From an uncultured Prevotellaceae bacterium (lineage in GTDB: Bacteria > Bacteroidota > Bacteroidia > Bacteroidales > Bacteroidaceae): a stretch of DNA of 45,261 bases. A program made the translations under genes and the position numbers. The DNA is taken from positions 1-45,261 of the forward strand of contig OMXL01000029.1 of NCBI GenBank assembly GCA_900314985.1, read 5' to 3'. Shown in pieces: positions 14,983-23,682 of this stretch; within the stretch, counting starts at the first letter, position 1; every line of letters starts with the position of its first letter. The notes beneath the pieces were generated by a model. The model was not told where the DNA came from, did no database searches, and saw only the letters and a list, made by a program, of their open reading frames with translations.

Positions 14983-15552
14983 ATGTCAAGAATAGGAAAA
15001 TTGCCAATTAGCATCCCTGCAGGTGTTACCGTTGCTCAGGGTCAGGACAGTGTTGTTACCGTAAAAGGTCCTAAGGGCGAGCTTTCTCAGAAGGTTGATC
15101 CCTCTATCAAGGTTTCTATCGCCGACGGTCAGGTAACATTTGAGATTGATGAGAACAGCCCCGTAAACGTAAAGCAGAAGCAGGCTTTCCACGGTCTGTA
15201 TCGTGCGCTTGTCAACAATATGGTTGTTGGTGTCAGCGAGGGTTATAAGAAAGAGATGGAGCTGGTAGGTGTTGGTTACCGTGTTTCTAACCAGGGTAAC
15301 ATCATCGAGTTCTCTCTCGGTTATACTCACCCCATCTTCATCCAGCTTCCTAAGGAGGTTAAGGTTGAGACTAAGATGGAGCGTAACCAGAATCCTCAGA
15401 TTATTCTGGAGTCATGCGACAAGCAGCTGCTGGGCATGATTTGCGCTAAGATTCGTTCTTTCCGTATGCCGGAGCCTTATAAGGGTAAGGGTATCTTGTT
15501 CAAGGGTGAGGTTATCCGTCGTAAGTCGGGTAAGTCAGCCTCAGCTAAGTAA
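14983..15552 (+). CDS. rplF: 50S ribosomal protein L6
   Basis: L6, 189 residues from ATG 14983 (MSRIGKLPISIPAGV), the family start; GGAGG at 14970-14974 supports it and is one of the few Shine-Dalgarno-like sites in this cluster. An upstream in-frame start at 14968 would lie before it and is unlikely. The two domains and the PEPYKGKGILFKGEVIRRKSGK end are intact. L6 lies near the sarcin-ricin loop. Confidence 0.96.
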   Translation: MSRIGKLPISIPAGVTVAQGQDSVVTVKGPKGELSQKVDPSIKVSIADGQVTFEIDENSPVNVKQKQAFHGLYRALVNNMVVGVSEGYKKEMELVGVGYRVSNQGNIIEFSLGYTHPIFIQLPKEVKVETKMERNQNPQIILESCDKQLLGMICAKIRSFRMPEPYKGKGILFKGEVIRRKSGKSASAK

Positions 15553-15582
15553 TTCTAATAACAATTAAAAGAAGAAAGAATT

Positions 15583-15927
15583 ATGACAACAAAGAAGATT
15601 GAAAGACGAATTAAGATCAAGTATAGAATTCGTAAGAGCGTATTCGGTACTGCCGAGCGTCCCCGCATGAGCGTATTCCGCAGCAACAAGCAGATTTACG
15701 TTCAGGTGATTAACGATTTGGAAGGTAAAACACTTGCATCTGCATCTTCTGCAGGCCTCGAGGCTATGCCAAAGATTGAGCAGGCTGCCAAGGTTGGTGA
15801 GATGATTGCCGCAAAGGCTAAGGAGGCTGGCGTTGAGTCAGTAGTCTTCGACCGTAACGGTTATCTGTATCACGGCCGTGTGAAGTCACTCGCTGATGCA
15901 GCTCGTAAAGGTGGACTTAATTTTTAA
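15583..15927 (+). CDS. rplR: 50S ribosomal protein L18
   Basis: L18, 114 residues, a 5S rRNA binder. [28 protein letters not shown] and the [20 protein letters not shown] end are diagnostic. rpsE begins 6 bases after its stop. The leader is A-rich (AATTAAAAGAAGAAAGAATT). Confidence 0.97.
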   Translation: MTTKKIERRIKIKYRIRKSVFGTAERPRMSVFRSNKQIYVQVINDLEGKTLASASSAGLEAMPKIEQAAKVGEMIAAKAKEAGVESVVFDRNGYLYHGRVKSLADAARKGGLNF

Positions 15928-15933
15928 ACGATT

Positions 15934-16446
15934 ATGGCAATGAACAGAGTTAAAGTAAATAGTGACGTTGAATTGAAAGACAGACTGGTTGCCATCAACC
16001 GTGTTACGAAGGTAACAAAGGGTGGTCGCACCTTTACATTCGCAGCTATCGTCGTTGTCGGTGACGGCAACGGTGTTATCGGCTGGGGTCTTGGTAAGGC
16101 CGGTGAGGTTACCGCCGCTATCGCCAAGGGTGTCGAGGCAGCTAAGAAGAATCTTGTTAAGGTTCCCGTGCTGAAGGGTACTATTCCTCACGAGATGGAG
16201 GCACACTTCGGTGGTGCTCAGGTATTCCTTCGTCCGGCAGCAGCCGGTACCGGACTTGTTGCCGGTGGTGCTATGCGTGCCGTACTTGAGAGTGTTGGTG
16301 TAAAGGATGTCCTCGCTAAGTCTAAGGGTTCTTCTAACCCTCACAACCTGGTAAAGGCTACCATCGCCGCTCTGAGTCAGATGCGTGATGCCTACACAAT
16401 TGCAGGTACACGTGGTATCAGTATGGATAAAGTATTTAACGGATAA
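15934..16446 (+). CDS. rpsE: 30S ribosomal protein S5
   Basis: S5, 170 residues. The double-stranded-RNA-binding-like N-terminal domain has [23 protein letters not shown]; the [16 protein letters not shown] end is typical. It guards mRNA entry and decoding accuracy. Start may be 15934 or the second ATG at 15940. Confidence 0.96.
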   Translation: MAMNRVKVNSDVELKDRLVAINRVTKVTKGGRTFTFAAIVVVGDGNGVIGWGLGKAGEVTAAIAKGVEAAKKNLVKVPVLKGTIPHEMEAHFGGAQVFLRPAAAGTGLVAGGAMRAVLESVGVKDVLAKSKGSSNPHNLVKATIAALSQMRDAYTIAGTRGISMDKVFNG

Positions 16447-16464
16447 TTCAAGGAGACGTAAACT

Positions 16465-16641
16465 ATGGCAACAATTAAGATTAAGCAGATTAAGAGCAAG
16501 ATCGGTTATCCCGTAGATCAGAAGCGTACCCTCGAAGCCCTGGGTCTTCACAAGATCTCTCAGGTTGTAGAGAAGGAGGATACTCCTGTTATCCGCGGCA
16601 TGATCCGCAAGGTTCATCACCTGGTGGAAGTGATCGATTAA
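16465..16641 (+). CDS. rpmD: 50S ribosomal protein L30
   Basis: L30, 58 residues, starting [21 protein letters not shown], with the family core [21 protein letters not shown] and a C-terminal [13 protein letters not shown]. It is short but complete and in its usual place between rpsE and rplO. A GGAGA site lies before it. Confidence 0.96.
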   Translation: MATIKIKQIKSKIGYPVDQKRTLEALGLHKISQVVEKEDTPVIRGMIRKVHHLVEVID

Positions 16642-16670
16642 TTTAAGGACAATTTAAAATAGATACGATT

Positions 16671-17117
16671 ATGAAACTACATACTTTAAAGCCAGCTGAG
16701 GGCTCTACACATTCACGTCGTAGAATCGGCCGTGGACCTGGTTCAGGTCTGGGTGGTACCTCTACCCGTGGTCACAAGGGTGCCAAGGCTCGTTCAGGTT
16801 ATAAGAAGAAGATTGGTTTCGAGGGTGGTCAGATGCCACTGCAGCGTCGTCTGCCGAAGTCTGGTTTCAAGAACATCAACCACAAGGAGTACTTCGCAGT
16901 AAACCTGTCTACTCTGCAGAAGCTGGCAGAGGAGAAGAACCTCACCAAGATTGGCGTTGCTGAGCTGGTAGCTGCCGGCTTGACCAACGGCAAGGAACTG
17001 GTAAAGGTTCTTGGTAACGGTGAACTGAAAGCCAAGATTGACGTCGAGGCTAATGCATTCTCAAAGACTGCCGAAGAAGCTATCAAGGCAGTTGGTGGTA
17101 ACGCAACTATAATCTAA
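16671..17117 (+). CDS. rplO: 50S ribosomal protein L15
   Basis: L15, 148 residues, starting MKLHTLKPAEGSTHSRRRIGRG with the Gly/Arg-rich GSGLGGTSTRGHKGAKARSG and the FEGGQMPLQRRLPKSGF segment. It is a late-assembly large-subunit protein. secY starts 8 bases after its stop, the standard arrangement. Confidence 0.97.
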   Translation: MKLHTLKPAEGSTHSRRRIGRGPGSGLGGTSTRGHKGAKARSGYKKKIGFEGGQMPLQRRLPKSGFKNINHKEYFAVNLSTLQKLAEEKNLTKIGVAELVAAGLTNGKELVKVLGNGELKAKIDVEANAFSKTAEEAIKAVGGNATII

Positions 17118-17125
17118 ACAAGACA

Positions 17126-18469
17126 ATGAAGAAGTTAATAGAGACACTGAAGAACATTTGGAAGATTGAGGACCTGCGTCAGCGCATCCTGATCACAATG
17201 CTGTTTGTAGCTATCTACCGTTTTGGCTCGTTTGTGGTGCTTCCTGGCATCAATCCTGCCCTGTTGGATAAGCTTCAGTCACAGACTGCTGGTGGCTTGA
17301 TGTCACTGCTGGATATGTTCTCCGGTGGTGCATTTTCCAACGCATCAATCTTTGCGCTCGGAATCATGCCCTACATCTCTGCTTCTATCGTCATGCAGCT
17401 CCTCGCTGTCGCTGTACCTTATTTCCAGAAGATGCAGCGTGAGGGTGAGAGCGGCCGCAAGAAGATTATGACTTATACTCGGTACCTGACAGTAGCTATC
17501 CTGCTGTTCCAGGCACCGAGCTACCTCATCAATCTGAAGATGCAGGCCGGTGCTGCCTTGGCTCCTGGTATCAGCTGGTCAATCTTTGTATTCCCAGCAA
17601 CAATTATCTTGGCTGCCGGCAGTATGTTCATCCTTTGGCTGGGTGAGCGCATAACAGATAAGGGAATAGGAAATGGTATCTCACTGATCATTATGATCGG
17701 TATCATTGCTCGCCTGCCACAGGCGTTCATTCAGGAGGTAACTTCTCGCTTCACTGCTATCTCTGGTGGTGGTCTGGTGATGTTCCTCGTTGAGATTATC
17801 ATTCTCTATTTGGTAGTATGCGCAGCTATCGTGCTGGTACAGGGTGTTCGCAAGGTTCCCGTACAGTATGCTAAGCGTGTTGTAGGTAACCAGCAGGTCG
17901 GTGGTGCTCGTCAGTATATCCCCCTGAAGCTGTTCGCCGCTAACGTGATGCCTATCATCTTTGCTCAGGCTCTGATGTTTATTCCGTTGGCTTTCGTACA
18001 GTATGCAGCTCCGGAGAATGCTAGTTGGTTTGTTCGTTCTATGCTCGATCATCACAGCTGGACGTATAACATCATCTTCGCATTCCTGATCATTGCATTC
18101 ACCTATTTCTATACTGCAATCACACTCAATCCTACGCAGATGGCTGAAGATATGAAGCGCAACAACGGCTTTATTCCTGGCATCAAGCCTGGTAAGCCAA
18201 CATCAGACTTCATCGACGAAGTGATGTCACGCATCACTTTGCCTGGTTCGCTGTTCATTGCCTTCATCGCCATTATGCCCGCTCTCGCTGGACTGCTCAA
18301 TGTGCAGGATGCTTTCTCTCAGTTCTTCGGCGGTACGTCACTGCTGATTCTCGTTGGTGTTGTGCTCGACACACTCCAGCAGATTGAGAGCCACCTGCTC
18401 ATGCGTCACTACGACGGTCTGCTCAACTCAGGTCGTATTCACGGACGTGGCGGAGTTAGTGCCTACTAA
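17126..18469 (+). CDS. secY: protein translocase channel subunit SecY
   Basis: SecY, 447 residues, the central inner-membrane channel of the Sec pathway. About ten hydrophobic segments are visible; family marks include FSGGAFSNASIFALGIMPYISASIVMQLL (plug and helix 2 region), GIGNGISLIIMIGI and RRVVGNQQVG-like KRVVGNQQVGGARQYIPLK, the cytosolic loop that meets SecA and the ribosome. It exports the many signal-peptide proteins in this window. It sits in the operon between rplO and map. Confidence 0.98.
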   Translation: MKKLIETLKNIWKIEDLRQRILITMLFVAIYRFGSFVVLPGINPALLDKLQSQTAGGLMSLLDMFSGGAFSNASIFALGIMPYISASIVMQLLAVAVPYFQKMQREGESGRKKIMTYTRYLTVAILLFQAPSYLINLKMQAGAALAPGISWSIFVFPATIILAAGSMFILWLGERITDKGIGNGISLIIMIGIIARLPQAFIQEVTSRFTAISGGGLVMFLVEIIILYLVVCAAIVLVQGVRKVPVQYAKRVVGNQQVGGARQYIPLKLFAANVMPIIFAQALMFIPLAFVQYAAPENASWFVRSMLDHHSWTYNIIFAFLIIAFTYFYTAITLNPTQMAEDMKRNNGFIPGIKPGKPTSDFIDEVMSRITLPGSLFIAFIAIMPALAGLLNVQDAFSQFFGGTSLLILVGVVLDTLQQIESHLLMRHYDGLLNSGRIHGRGGVSAY

Positions 18470-18477
18470 GGTTCAGT

Positions 18478-19281
18478 ATGAAGATATTTCTGAAGACTGA
18501 AGACGAAATAGAGCTGATGCGTCAGGCCAACCAACTCGTTGGAAGGACTCTTGGCGAATTAGCAAAACATATCAAGCCTGGTGTAACGACCCTCCAGTTG
18601 GATCAGATTGCCGACGAATTTATTCGCGACAATGGAGCAATTCCTACTTTCAAGGGTTTCCCCAATCCATATGGAGGGCCGTTTCCCGCCAGCATCTGCA
18701 CCTCGGTAAATGATGTCGTTGTTCACGGTGTGCCTAACGACACAACCATCCTCAAGGACGGTGACATCATCTCCATCGACTGCGGTACGTTGCTCAACGG
18801 CTTCTGTGGTGACTCTTGTTACACGTTCTGTGTTGGCGAGGTCAGTGAGGAAGTTAAAGAACTGCTCCGCACGACAAAGGAGTCGCTCTATAAGGGTATA
18901 GAGAATGCCGTAGCAGGAAAGCACCTGGGCGATATCAGCAGTGCTGTGCAGGACCATTGTGAAGCGCATGGTTATGGTATCGTTCGCGAGTTGACAGGCC
19001 ATGGTATTGGCCATGAGATGCATGAAGACCCGCAGGTGCCTAACTACGGACGCCGAGGAAACGGCATCATGCTGAAAGCAGGTATGTGTATCGCTATCGA
19101 ACCGATGATTACCATGGGTAAGCGCGATATCTATCTGGATGGCAAGGATCGCTGGACCATCCGTACACGTGACGGTAAGCCCGCTGCACACTTCGAGCAT
19201 ACGTTGTGTATCCGTAAAGGGCAAGCAGAGATATTGTCTTCGTTTGAAGAAGTAGAGAGTATTGAAGGTAAACTATATTAA
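18478..19281 (+). CDS. map: methionine aminopeptidase, type I
   Basis: MetAP type I, 267 residues, removes initiator methionine from new proteins. Metal ligands are visible in order: the Asp in SIDCGTLLNGFCGDSCYTF, the second Asp in the same segment, His in GHGIGHEMHEDPQVPN, Glu in CIAIEPMIT and the final Glu in FEHTLCI. It starts 8 bases after secY and ends 3 bases before infA, a usual order in Bacteroidota and many other bacteria. Confidence 0.97.
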   Translation: MKIFLKTEDEIELMRQANQLVGRTLGELAKHIKPGVTTLQLDQIADEFIRDNGAIPTFKGFPNPYGGPFPASICTSVNDVVVHGVPNDTTILKDGDIISIDCGTLLNGFCGDSCYTFCVGEVSEEVKELLRTTKESLYKGIENAVAGKHLGDISSAVQDHCEAHGYGIVRELTGHGIGHEMHEDPQVPNYGRRGNGIMLKAGMCIAIEPMITMGKRDIYLDGKDRWTIRTRDGKPAAHFEHTLCIRKGQAEILSSFEEVESIEGKLY

Positions 19282-19284
19282 TTT

Positions 19285-19503
19285 ATGGCAAAACAAGGCG
19301 CTATAGAGCAGGATGGAACCATCGTTGAGGCATTGTCTAATGCGATGTTCCGTGTAGAGTTGGAGAATGGTGTGCCCATCATCGCCCATATTTCAGGCAA
19401 GATGCGCATGCACTACATCAAGATACTTCCCGGTGACAAGGTCAAGGTAGAGATGAGTCCCTACGACCTGACAAAAGGACGAATTGTATTTAGATACAAA
19501 TAA
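19285..19503 (+). CDS. infA: translation initiation factor IF-1
   Basis: IF-1, 72 residues, the usual length. The single S1/OB domain is clear ([52 protein letters not shown]). It blocks the A site during initiation. The start lacks the more usual MAKE (here [13 protein letters not shown]). rpmJ follows after 17 bases with a GGAGA site. Confidence 0.97.
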   Translation: MAKQGAIEQDGTIVEALSNAMFRVELENGVPIIAHISGKMRMHYIKILPGDKVKVEMSPYDLTKGRIVFRYK

Positions 19504-19520
19504 TAAGGAGACCAAATAAC

Positions 19521-19637
19521 ATGAAGACAAGAGCATCATTGAAGAAGCGTACCCCAGACTGCAAAATCGTACGTCGTAAGGGTCGCCTGTTCGTAATCAA
19601 CAAGAAGAACCCTAAGTATAAGATGCGTCAGGGTTAA
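19521..19637 (+). CDS. rpmJ: 50S ribosomal protein L36, zinc-free form
   Basis: L36, 38 residues, starting [21 protein letters not shown] and ending KYKMRQG. The usual three Cys and one His zinc ligands are reduced to one Cys: the first is Thr, the third position reads Asn/Lys and the His is Tyr, so this is the C-minus type that needs no zinc. With the zinc-free S14 it suggests a zinc-sparing ribosome. Confidence 0.96.
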   Translation: MKTRASLKKRTPDCKIVRRKGRLFVINKKNPKYKMRQG

Positions 19638-19689
19638 AGATTTATGTTAAATAAGCATAAAAAGGTAGCGGAATCTCAGAAATTCTGCG

Positions 19690-19697
19690 TACCTTTG
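19690..19697 (+). promoter_or_regulatory. internal promoter before rpsM
   Basis: TACCTTTG followed by CATGC matches the -7 element at the expected distance from a 55-nt leader. The -33 region is weak. It lies in the 116-bp gap after rpmJ and would give rpsM-rpsK-rpsD-rpoA-rplQ their own transcript. Confidence 0.7.
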
Positions 19698-19753
19698 CAT
19701 GCTTTTTAGCAAAAATTCGAATTTTTATCATTATTATTTTTTAGTAACAAACA

Positions 19754-20134
19754 ATGGCAATAAGAATTGTTGGAGTAGATTTGCCCCAAGAGAAGCGTGG
19801 CGAAATCGCATTGACCTATATCTATGGTATCGGTCGAAGTAGTTCAGCAAAGATTTTGGACAAGGCCGGCGTGAGCCGCGACCTGAAGGTCAACGAATGG
19901 AGTGACGACCAGGCTGCCAAGATCCGTGAAATTATCGGCGCTGAATTCAAAGTAGAAGGTGATCTCCGCAGTGAGATCCAGTTGAACATCAAGCGACTGA
20001 TGGATATTGGTTGCTATCGTGGTGTCCGTCATCGTAACGGTCTGCCCGTACGTGGTCAGAGCACTAAGAATAATGCTCGTACCCGTAAAGGTAAGAAGAA
20101 GACTGTTGCTAACAAGAAGAAGGCCACGAAGTAA
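19754..20134 (+). CDS. rpsM: 30S ribosomal protein S13
   Basis: S13, 126 residues, starting [27 protein letters not shown], with the C-terminal [21 protein letters not shown] tail that reaches the P-site tRNA. It forms bridges between subunits. First gene of the alpha section, behind its own promoter. Confidence 0.97.
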   Translation: MAIRIVGVDLPQEKRGEIALTYIYGIGRSSSAKILDKAGVSRDLKVNEWSDDQAAKIREIIGAEFKVEGDLRSEIQLNIKRLMDIGCYRGVRHRNGLPVRGQSTKNNARTRKGKKKTVANKKKATK

Positions 20135-20141
20135 TTCTAAA

Positions 20142-20176
20142 ATTTAAAAATTAAGAGATTAAAAAATTAAAGAATT
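20142..20176 (+). repeat. 8-bp periodic A/T repeat before rpsK
   Basis: ATT recurs at 20142, 20150, 20158, 20166 and 20174 in a run of near-identical octamers (ATTAAGAG, ATTAAAAA, ATTAAAGA). The run ends at the rpsK ATG and takes the place of a Shine-Dalgarno site. Confidence 0.75.
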
Positions 20177-20566
20177 ATGGCAAAGAAAACAGTCACTTCA
20201 AAGAAGCGCAACGTGAAGGTTACCGCCATCGGTCAGCTCCACGTACACAGCTCTTTCAATAACATTATCGTATCGCTTGCCAACGACGAGGGTCAGATCA
20301 TTTCTTGGTCTTCAGCTGGTAAGATGGGTTTCCGTGGTTCTAAGAAGAACACTCCTTATGCTGCCCAGATGGCTGCTGAGGATTGCGCTAAGGTTGCTTT
20401 CGACCTGGGTCTGCGCAAGGTTAAGGCTTACGTAAAGGGTCCCGGTAACGGTCGTGAGTCAGCTATCCGTGCCGTACACGGTGCTGGTATCGAGGTCGTA
20501 GAGATCGTAGACGTTACACCACTGCCACACAATGGCTGCCGTCCCCCAAAGCGTCGCCGCGTATAA
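20177..20566 (+). CDS. rpsK: 30S ribosomal protein S11
   Basis: S11, 129 residues. [32 protein letters not shown] and the end [17 protein letters not shown] are diagnostic. It lies on the platform near the mRNA exit and the Shine-Dalgarno helix. Preceded by the 8-bp repeat. Confidence 0.97.
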   Translation: MAKKTVTSKKRNVKVTAIGQLHVHSSFNNIIVSLANDEGQIISWSSAGKMGFRGSKKNTPYAAQMAAEDCAKVAFDLGLRKVKAYVKGPGNGRESAIRAVHGAGIEVVEIVDVTPLPHNGCRPPKRRRV

Positions 20567-20596
20567 TAATTCACAAAGAACATTTTTTTATAGATT

Positions 20597-21205
20597 ATGG
20601 CAAGATATATTGGACCGAAATCAAAAATTGCCCGCCGATTTGGAGAAGCCATCTTCGGCCCGGACAAAGTTTTGTCTAGGAGAAACTTCCCTCCTGGACA
20701 GCATGGCAACAACCGTCGCCGCAAGCAGTCGGAGTATGCTGTCATGTTGGCAGAGAAGCAGAAGGCCAAGTACACCTATGGTGTTCTTGAGCGCCAGTTC
20801 CGTAACCTGTTTGAGAAGGCCGCTAAGGCTGAGGGTATCACCGGTGAGGTGCTGCTCCAGCTGCTTGAGAGTCGCCTTGACAACGTAGTATACCGTCTGG
20901 GTATTGCTCCTACCCGCGCTGCTGCTCGTCAGCTCGTTGGTCACAAGCACATCACTGTTGATGGTAAGGTTGTCAACATTCCTTCTTTCCAGGTAAAGCC
21001 TGGTATGATTGTTGCCGTTCGCGAGAAGGCTAAGTCTCTCGAAGTAATCGAGGCTGCTTTGGCTGGTTTCAACCACTCTAAGTATCCTTGGATTGAGTGG
21101 GACGAGGCTCAGAAGGGTGGTAAGTTCCTCCACATGCCTGAGCGCGCAGACATTCCCGAGAACATTAAGGAACAGTCAATCGTTGAGTTGTACTCTAAGA
21201 ACTAA
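20597..21205 (+). CDS. rpsD: 30S ribosomal protein S4
   Basis: S4, 202 residues, starting [24 protein letters not shown]. The S4 RNA-binding domain is seen as [34 protein letters not shown] (about 95-128). It starts 16S rRNA folding. The zinc motif found in some S4 proteins is absent. rpoA follows after 14 bases. Confidence 0.97.
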   Translation: MARYIGPKSKIARRFGEAIFGPDKVLSRRNFPPGQHGNNRRRKQSEYAVMLAEKQKAKYTYGVLERQFRNLFEKAAKAEGITGEVLLQLLESRLDNVVYRLGIAPTRAAARQLVGHKHITVDGKVVNIPSFQVKPGMIVAVREKAKSLEVIEAALAGFNHSKYPWIEWDEAQKGGKFLHMPERADIPENIKEQSIVELYSKN

Positions 21206-21219
21206 AATCATTTAAATTA

Positions 21220-22212
21220 ATGGCGATATTAGCATTTCAAAAACCTGATAAAGTCGTAATGTTGGAGGCTACGGACAAGTTCGGCAAGTTCGAATTCCGT
21301 CCTTTGGAGCCCGGTTTCGGCGTTACCATCGGTAATGCCCTGCGCCGCATTCTTCTTTCATCACTTGAGGGTTATGCCATCAACACCATCCGTATCGCTG
21401 GTGTTGAGCATGAGTTCTCATCAGTACCTGGTGTAAAAGAAGATGTTACCAACATTATCTTGAACCTGAAGCAAGTTAGGTTCAAGCAAGTTGTGGAAGA
21501 ATTCGAGAACGAGAAAGTCTCCATCACTGTCGAGAATTCTACCGAGTTTAAAGCCGGTGATATAGGCAAGTATCTGACTGGATTTGAAGTGTTAAATCCC
21601 GATTTGGTGATTTGTCATTTAGATTCCAAAGCTTCGATGCAGATTGACCTGACTATCAACAAAGGCCGTGGTTATGTTCCCGCTGATGAGAATCGCGAGT
21701 TCTGCACCGATGTCAATGTGATAGCTATTGACTCAATCTACACCCCAATCCGCAACGTCAAGTACAGCGTAGAGCCCTATCGTGTTGAGCAGAAAACCGA
21801 CTACGACAAGCTCGTGCTGGAGGTGACAACGGATGGTTCCATTCACCCGAAGGACGCCCTGAAAGAGGCTGCCAAAATCCTCATCTACCACTTCATGCTC
21901 TTCTCAGACGAGAAGATCACGCTGGAGAACAATGATGTCGAGGGCAACCAGGAGTTCGACGAGGAAGTACTGCACATGCGCCAGCTGCTGAAGACCAAGT
22001 TGGTAGACATGAACCTTTCGGTTCGTGCCCTCAACTGTCTGAAGGCTGCTGATGTAGAGACCCTTGGTGATCTCGTTCAGTACAACAAGACCGACCTCCT
22101 CAAGTTCCGCAACTTCGGTAAGAAATCGCTCACTGAGCTTGATGATTTGCTCGAGAGTCTGAATCTGTCGTTTGGAACTGATATTTCAAAGTATAAACTG
22201 GACAAGGAATAA
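21220..22212 (+). CDS. rpoA: DNA-directed RNA polymerase subunit alpha
   Basis: Alpha subunit, 330 residues. The N-terminal dimer domain holds [22 protein letters not shown]; the C-terminal DNA- and activator-binding domain (about 255-320) holds [41 protein letters not shown]. It assembles core polymerase and receives activators such as the AraC-type regulator in this window. It lies between rpsD and rplQ as usual. Confidence 0.98.
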   Translation: MAILAFQKPDKVVMLEATDKFGKFEFRPLEPGFGVTIGNALRRILLSSLEGYAINTIRIAGVEHEFSSVPGVKEDVTNIILNLKQVRFKQVVEEFENEKVSITVENSTEFKAGDIGKYLTGFEVLNPDLVICHLDSKASMQIDLTINKGRGYVPADENREFCTDVNVIAIDSIYTPIRNVKYSVEPYRVEQKTDYDKLVLEVTTDGSIHPKDALKEAAKILIYHFMLFSDEKITLENNDVEGNQEFDEEVLHMRQLLKTKLVDMNLSVRALNCLKAADVETLGDLVQYNKTDLLKFRNFGKKSLTELDDLLESLNLSFGTDISKYKLDKE

Positions 22213-22237
22213 TCTGTCCACAAAAGAAAAGTAAACA

Positions 22238-22759
22238 ATGAGACACGGAAAGAAATTCAATCATCTGGGCCGTACTGCTGATCACCGCCGTGCCATGCTT
22301 GCCAACATGGCCATCTCGCTGATCATGCACAAAAGAATCACTACGACCCTCGCCAAGGCAAAGGCACTCAAGAAATATGTTGAGCCACTCATCACGCGCT
22401 CAAAGGACGACAGCACTAACAGCCGTCGTGTAGTATTCAGCTACCTCCAGAATAAGGAGGCCCTGAAGGAGCTCTTCGGAGCTGTTGCACAGAAGGTTGG
22501 CGACCGTCCCGGTGGTTACACCCGCATCATCAAGCTCGGAAGCCGTCAGGGCGACGCTGCTGACATCGCTTTCATCGAGCTCGTTGACTTCGATGAGAAC
22601 ATGCTCAAGACTCCTAAGGCTGAGAAGAAGACTCGTCGTTCACGCAAGGCTGCTCCTAAGGCCGAGGCTACCGAAGCTGCTCCCGCAGTAGAGGAGGCTC
22701 CTAAGGCTGAAGAGGCTCCTGCCGTCGAGGCTGCTGCTGAAGAGGCAAAAGCTGAGTAA
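22238..22759 (+). CDS. rplQ: 50S ribosomal protein L17 with Ala/Glu/Lys-rich tail
   Basis: L17, 173 residues. The core [25 protein letters not shown] is standard; after about residue 125 comes a 45-residue low-complexity tail of Ala, Glu, Lys and Pro ([16 protein letters not shown]), a kind of extension I associate with Bacteroidota L17. It is the last gene of the cluster and is followed by a very strong terminator. Confidence 0.96.
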   Translation: MRHGKKFNHLGRTADHRRAMLANMAISLIMHKRITTTLAKAKALKKYVEPLITRSKDDSTNSRRVVFSYLQNKEALKELFGAVAQKVGDRPGGYTRIIKLGSRQGDAADIAFIELVDFDENMLKTPKAEKKTRRSRKAAPKAEATEAAPAVEEAPKAEEAPAVEAAAEEAKAE

Positions 22760-22784
22760 TCTTTCGATTGAAAAACTCTATAGC

Positions 22785-22830
22785 AATAGGGGATTTCCTA
22801 ATAATTTTTCGGGAAATCCCCTATTATTAT
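22785..22830 (+). terminator. terminator of the ribosomal protein cluster
   Basis: Perfect 14-bp arms, AATAGGGGATTTCC at 22785-22798 and its complement at 22812-22825, with a 13-base loop. The following sequence is T-rich. The promoter of the next gene starts 20 bases later. Confidence 0.92.
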
Positions 22831-22844
22831 TTTCTGATTCTTTG

Positions 22845-22852
22845 TATCTTTG
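22845..22852 (+). promoter_or_regulatory. promoter -7 element of glycine-zipper lipoprotein
   Basis: TATCTTTG matches TAnnTTTG and gives a leader of about 22 nt before the ATG at 22880; the -33 region is weak. Confidence 0.6.
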
Positions 22853-22879
22853 CCGAGTGAAACCAATTATAAAGAAGAT

Positions 22880-23680
22880 ATGAAGAAGACACTCATTGGA
22901 TTTTCATTGTGCAGTATCCTGCTTTCCAGTTGTGGCACATATACTGGTCAAGGTGCTTATGTCGGTGCTCAGTTTGGTACTATCCTCGGTTCAGCAGTAG
23001 GAGGTATCTCCGGTGGCTGGCGTGGTAGCGACATAGGTACCGTAGTGGGTATGGCTGGAGGTGCTGCCATTGGTGCCGTCATCGGCGCTGCCGCTGACCA
23101 GCGTGAGGCTGACCGTTATGACGGCTATCGTCGTGAGCGTGTAGAACGTAACGATGACCGCATCCCTGTAAATCCCCCTTCTGACGACTCTGGCTATGAT
23201 AACAGCAATAGTGGTGATGATCGTGTGGACTTTGGTATCTCTGGACCTACTGATGAGCAGGCTGCTAAGCTCCCAGAGGCACCATCGGCCGAGAAGACAG
23301 TCTCCGTCAGTGACTTGCAGCGCATGCGCCCTACGATAGAGGTTCGCAACGTGCGTATTGTTGATCAGCGTGAAGAGGGTGTTATCCATGCTGGTGAACA
23401 GTGTAAAGTGGTCTTTGAGATTATGAATCGCTCACGCCATACGTTGCATGATATACTGCCGATGGTCAATGAGCAGACGGGTAATAAACACCTACACATC
23501 TCGCCCAACTTGCGTATTGAAAGTATCGCTCCTGGTACTGGCGTGCGCTATACTGCCACTATTCTGGCTGATAAACGACTGAAGGACGGTCAAGCCGTCC
23601 TTCGTGTCGCGGTTGCTCACCATGACCGTGAGCAAGAAGCGCAAAGCCAGCAGTTCACCATAGTGACCCGCAGGAGATAG
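22880..23680 (+). CDS. glycine-zipper lipoprotein
   Basis: A 266-residue lipoprotein starting at ATG 22880 (MKKTLIGFSLCSILLSSCG), lipobox LSSC with Cys 18; a TTG at 22850 lies in the promoter and is rejected. Residues 24-75 form a glycine zipper (YVGAQFGTILGSAVGGISGG, VVGMAGGAAIGAVIGAAADQ), a segment that inserts in membranes. A charged linker follows, then a C-terminal beta-rich domain from about residue 145 (RPTIEVRNVRIVDQ...CKVVFEIMNRSRHTLHDILPMV). It is probably anchored in the outer membrane. Function unknown. It ends 2 bases before the convergent ispG end. Confidence 0.75.
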   Translation: MKKTLIGFSLCSILLSSCGTYTGQGAYVGAQFGTILGSAVGGISGGWRGSDIGTVVGMAGGAAIGAVIGAAADQREADRYDGYRRERVERNDDRIPVNPPSDDSGYDNSNSGDDRVDFGISGPTDEQAAKLPEAPSAEKTVSVSDLQRMRPTIEVRNVRIVDQREEGVIHAGEQCKVVFEIMNRSRHTLHDILPMVNEQTGNKHLHISPNLRIESIAPGTGVRYTATILADKRLKDGQAVLRVAVAHHDREQEAQSQQFTIVTRRR

Positions 23681-23682
23681 CG

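Noticed and set aside
15886-16620. 244-residue reverse ORF over rplR-rpsE-rpmD
   Set aside because: It is antisense to three certain ribosomal protein genes and has no family features.
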